Below, piece by piece: positions 21,996 through 22,363 of a DNA stretch of 22,363 bases. The notes under the pieces were generated by a model. That model was not told the origin of the DNA, ran no database searches, and saw only the letters and a list, made by a program, of their open reading frames with translations. Position 1 is the first letter of the stretch. The number at the start of each line of letters is the position of its first letter. Source of the DNA: Cloacibacillus sp. (lineage in GTDB: Bacteria; Synergistota; Synergistia; Synergistales; Synergistaceae); the NCBI RefSeq assembly GCF_020860125.1, contig NZ_JAJBUX010000087.1:49316-71678 (forward strand). The letters are read 5' to 3'. The position numbers and the translations under genes were made by a program.

Positions 21996-22363
21996 TTACC
22001 TTTTCTTCCTCCATGCCAGCGGCAGGAGGGCGAGGAGCGCAAGCGCTCCGAGGCCGACACCGCATCCGCCGCCGGAACCGCCGCCGCCGTTGTTTTCGAT
22101 GGAGTTCCAGAGGACCTTATACTGGCTCCTGGGGTCGCGCTGTTCAGAGGCGAAGAGGTAGGGCGAGAAGGCCCGTACCGCCACGCCGTAGTTGTAGTCG
22201 CAGTTTTTCGGGTCGTAGACGAAGCTGAATGTGCGCTCCTCCCCCGCCCTGATGAGGGGGAATTCCGTCGCTCCAAGCAGCGAGCGGTTGACGCCTCTTT
22301 TGCCCGCCAGCAGCCCTACGCGCAGCAGAGGCACGTAGTTTATCTCTTTTTCTTTGCCGCCGA
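21996..22363 (-). CDS. Surface protein with Synergist-CTERM sorting signal, 3' end only
   Basis: The reading frame is open to the window edge, so this is the C-terminal 121 residues of a larger protein whose start is not seen. The end has the order expected of a Synergist-CTERM signal: a Gly/Ser linker with a Cys (GGGGSGGGCGVG), a hydrophobic helix (LGALALLALLPLAW) and a basic tail (RKKR). Such tails are thought to direct export and anchoring or processing at the cell envelope, by analogy with other CTERM systems. The visible part before it is polar and beta-like (FSFVYDPKNCDYNYGVAVRAF), consistent with an extracellular domain, but its function cannot be told. The stop is TAA, followed by the biased tract. 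Confidence 0.85.
   Translation of the reverse strand, partial: GGKEKEINYVPLLRVGLLAGKRGVNRSLLGATEFPLIRAGEERTFSFVYDPKNCDYNYGVAVRAFSPYLFASEQRDPRSQYKVLWNSIENNGGGGSGGGCGVGLGALALLALLPLAWRKKR

Noticed and set aside
21793..22161. 122-codon plus-strand frame rich in Leu, Phe and Pro
   Set aside because: The apparent hydrophobic protein results from the pyrimidine-rich tract, and its second half is antisense to the CTERM protein.
1..22363. CRISPR array, prophage, transposon or toxin-antitoxin pair
   Set aside because: No regularly spaced repeats, transposase, integrase, phage structural genes or paired small toxin/antitoxin frames were found. The XRE gene's partner is an EAL enzyme rather than a toxin.

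Overview
The window looks like an ordinary chromosomal segment from a member of the Synergistota (Synergistetes), possibly near Cloacibacillus or Synergistes. The strongest clue is the protein cut by the right edge: it ends in a Gly/Ser-rich linker with a Cys, a short hydrophobic helix and a basic tail, which matches the Synergist-CTERM sorting signal. A PstS with a plain signal peptide and no lipobox, a Cys-containing PheS, fairly high GC and a YqeB-type selenium/molybdenum maturation protein are compatible with this. Genus is not resolved.

Left part (1-3131). A truncated tRNA-Arg(CCG) on the minus strand is followed by tadA, a minus-strand EAL-domain c-di-GMP phosphodiesterase, a small XRE-type regulator diverging from it, then tRNA-Ser(GGA) and the 4.5S SRP RNA behind a perfect consensus sigma-70 promoter. 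A 155-residue protein of unknown function follows. tadA, tRNA-Ser and SRP RNA are also neighbours in Bacillus, so the EAL/XRE pair may be an insertion into an old neighbourhood.

Phosphate region (3120-9850, all minus strand). The order of transcription is pstS-pstC-pstA-pstB-phoU-phoB-phoR: importer, its regulator PhoU and the two-component system in one tight operon. Four boxes with an exact 11-bp period lie just upstream of a TATACT -10 before pstS and look like a PhoB/PhoP-binding Pho box, implying that the sensor system controls its own operon.

Housekeeping region (9872-21608, all minus strand). From a promoter near 21600 the order is infC-rpmI-rplT, then a Ktr/Trk potassium uptake pair, pheS-pheT, a small coiled-coil protein, a ZapA-like protein, cvpA, mutS2 and a yqeB-like gene. 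Gaps are short and several genes overlap by 4 bp. infC has a leader with an intrinsic terminator hairpin and appears to start at AUA, so it may be controlled both by attenuation and by start-codon discrimination. A 161-bp spacer between cvpA and mutS2 holds an inverted-repeat element.

Right edge (21609-22363). This holds palindromic repeat-like hairpins, a strongly strand-biased tract (purine-rich, T-poor on the minus strand) and the 3' end of the Synergist-CTERM surface protein. I saw no CRISPR array, transposase, phage gene or clear defence system. The more unusual material is regulatory and intergenic rather than a new multi-gene system.
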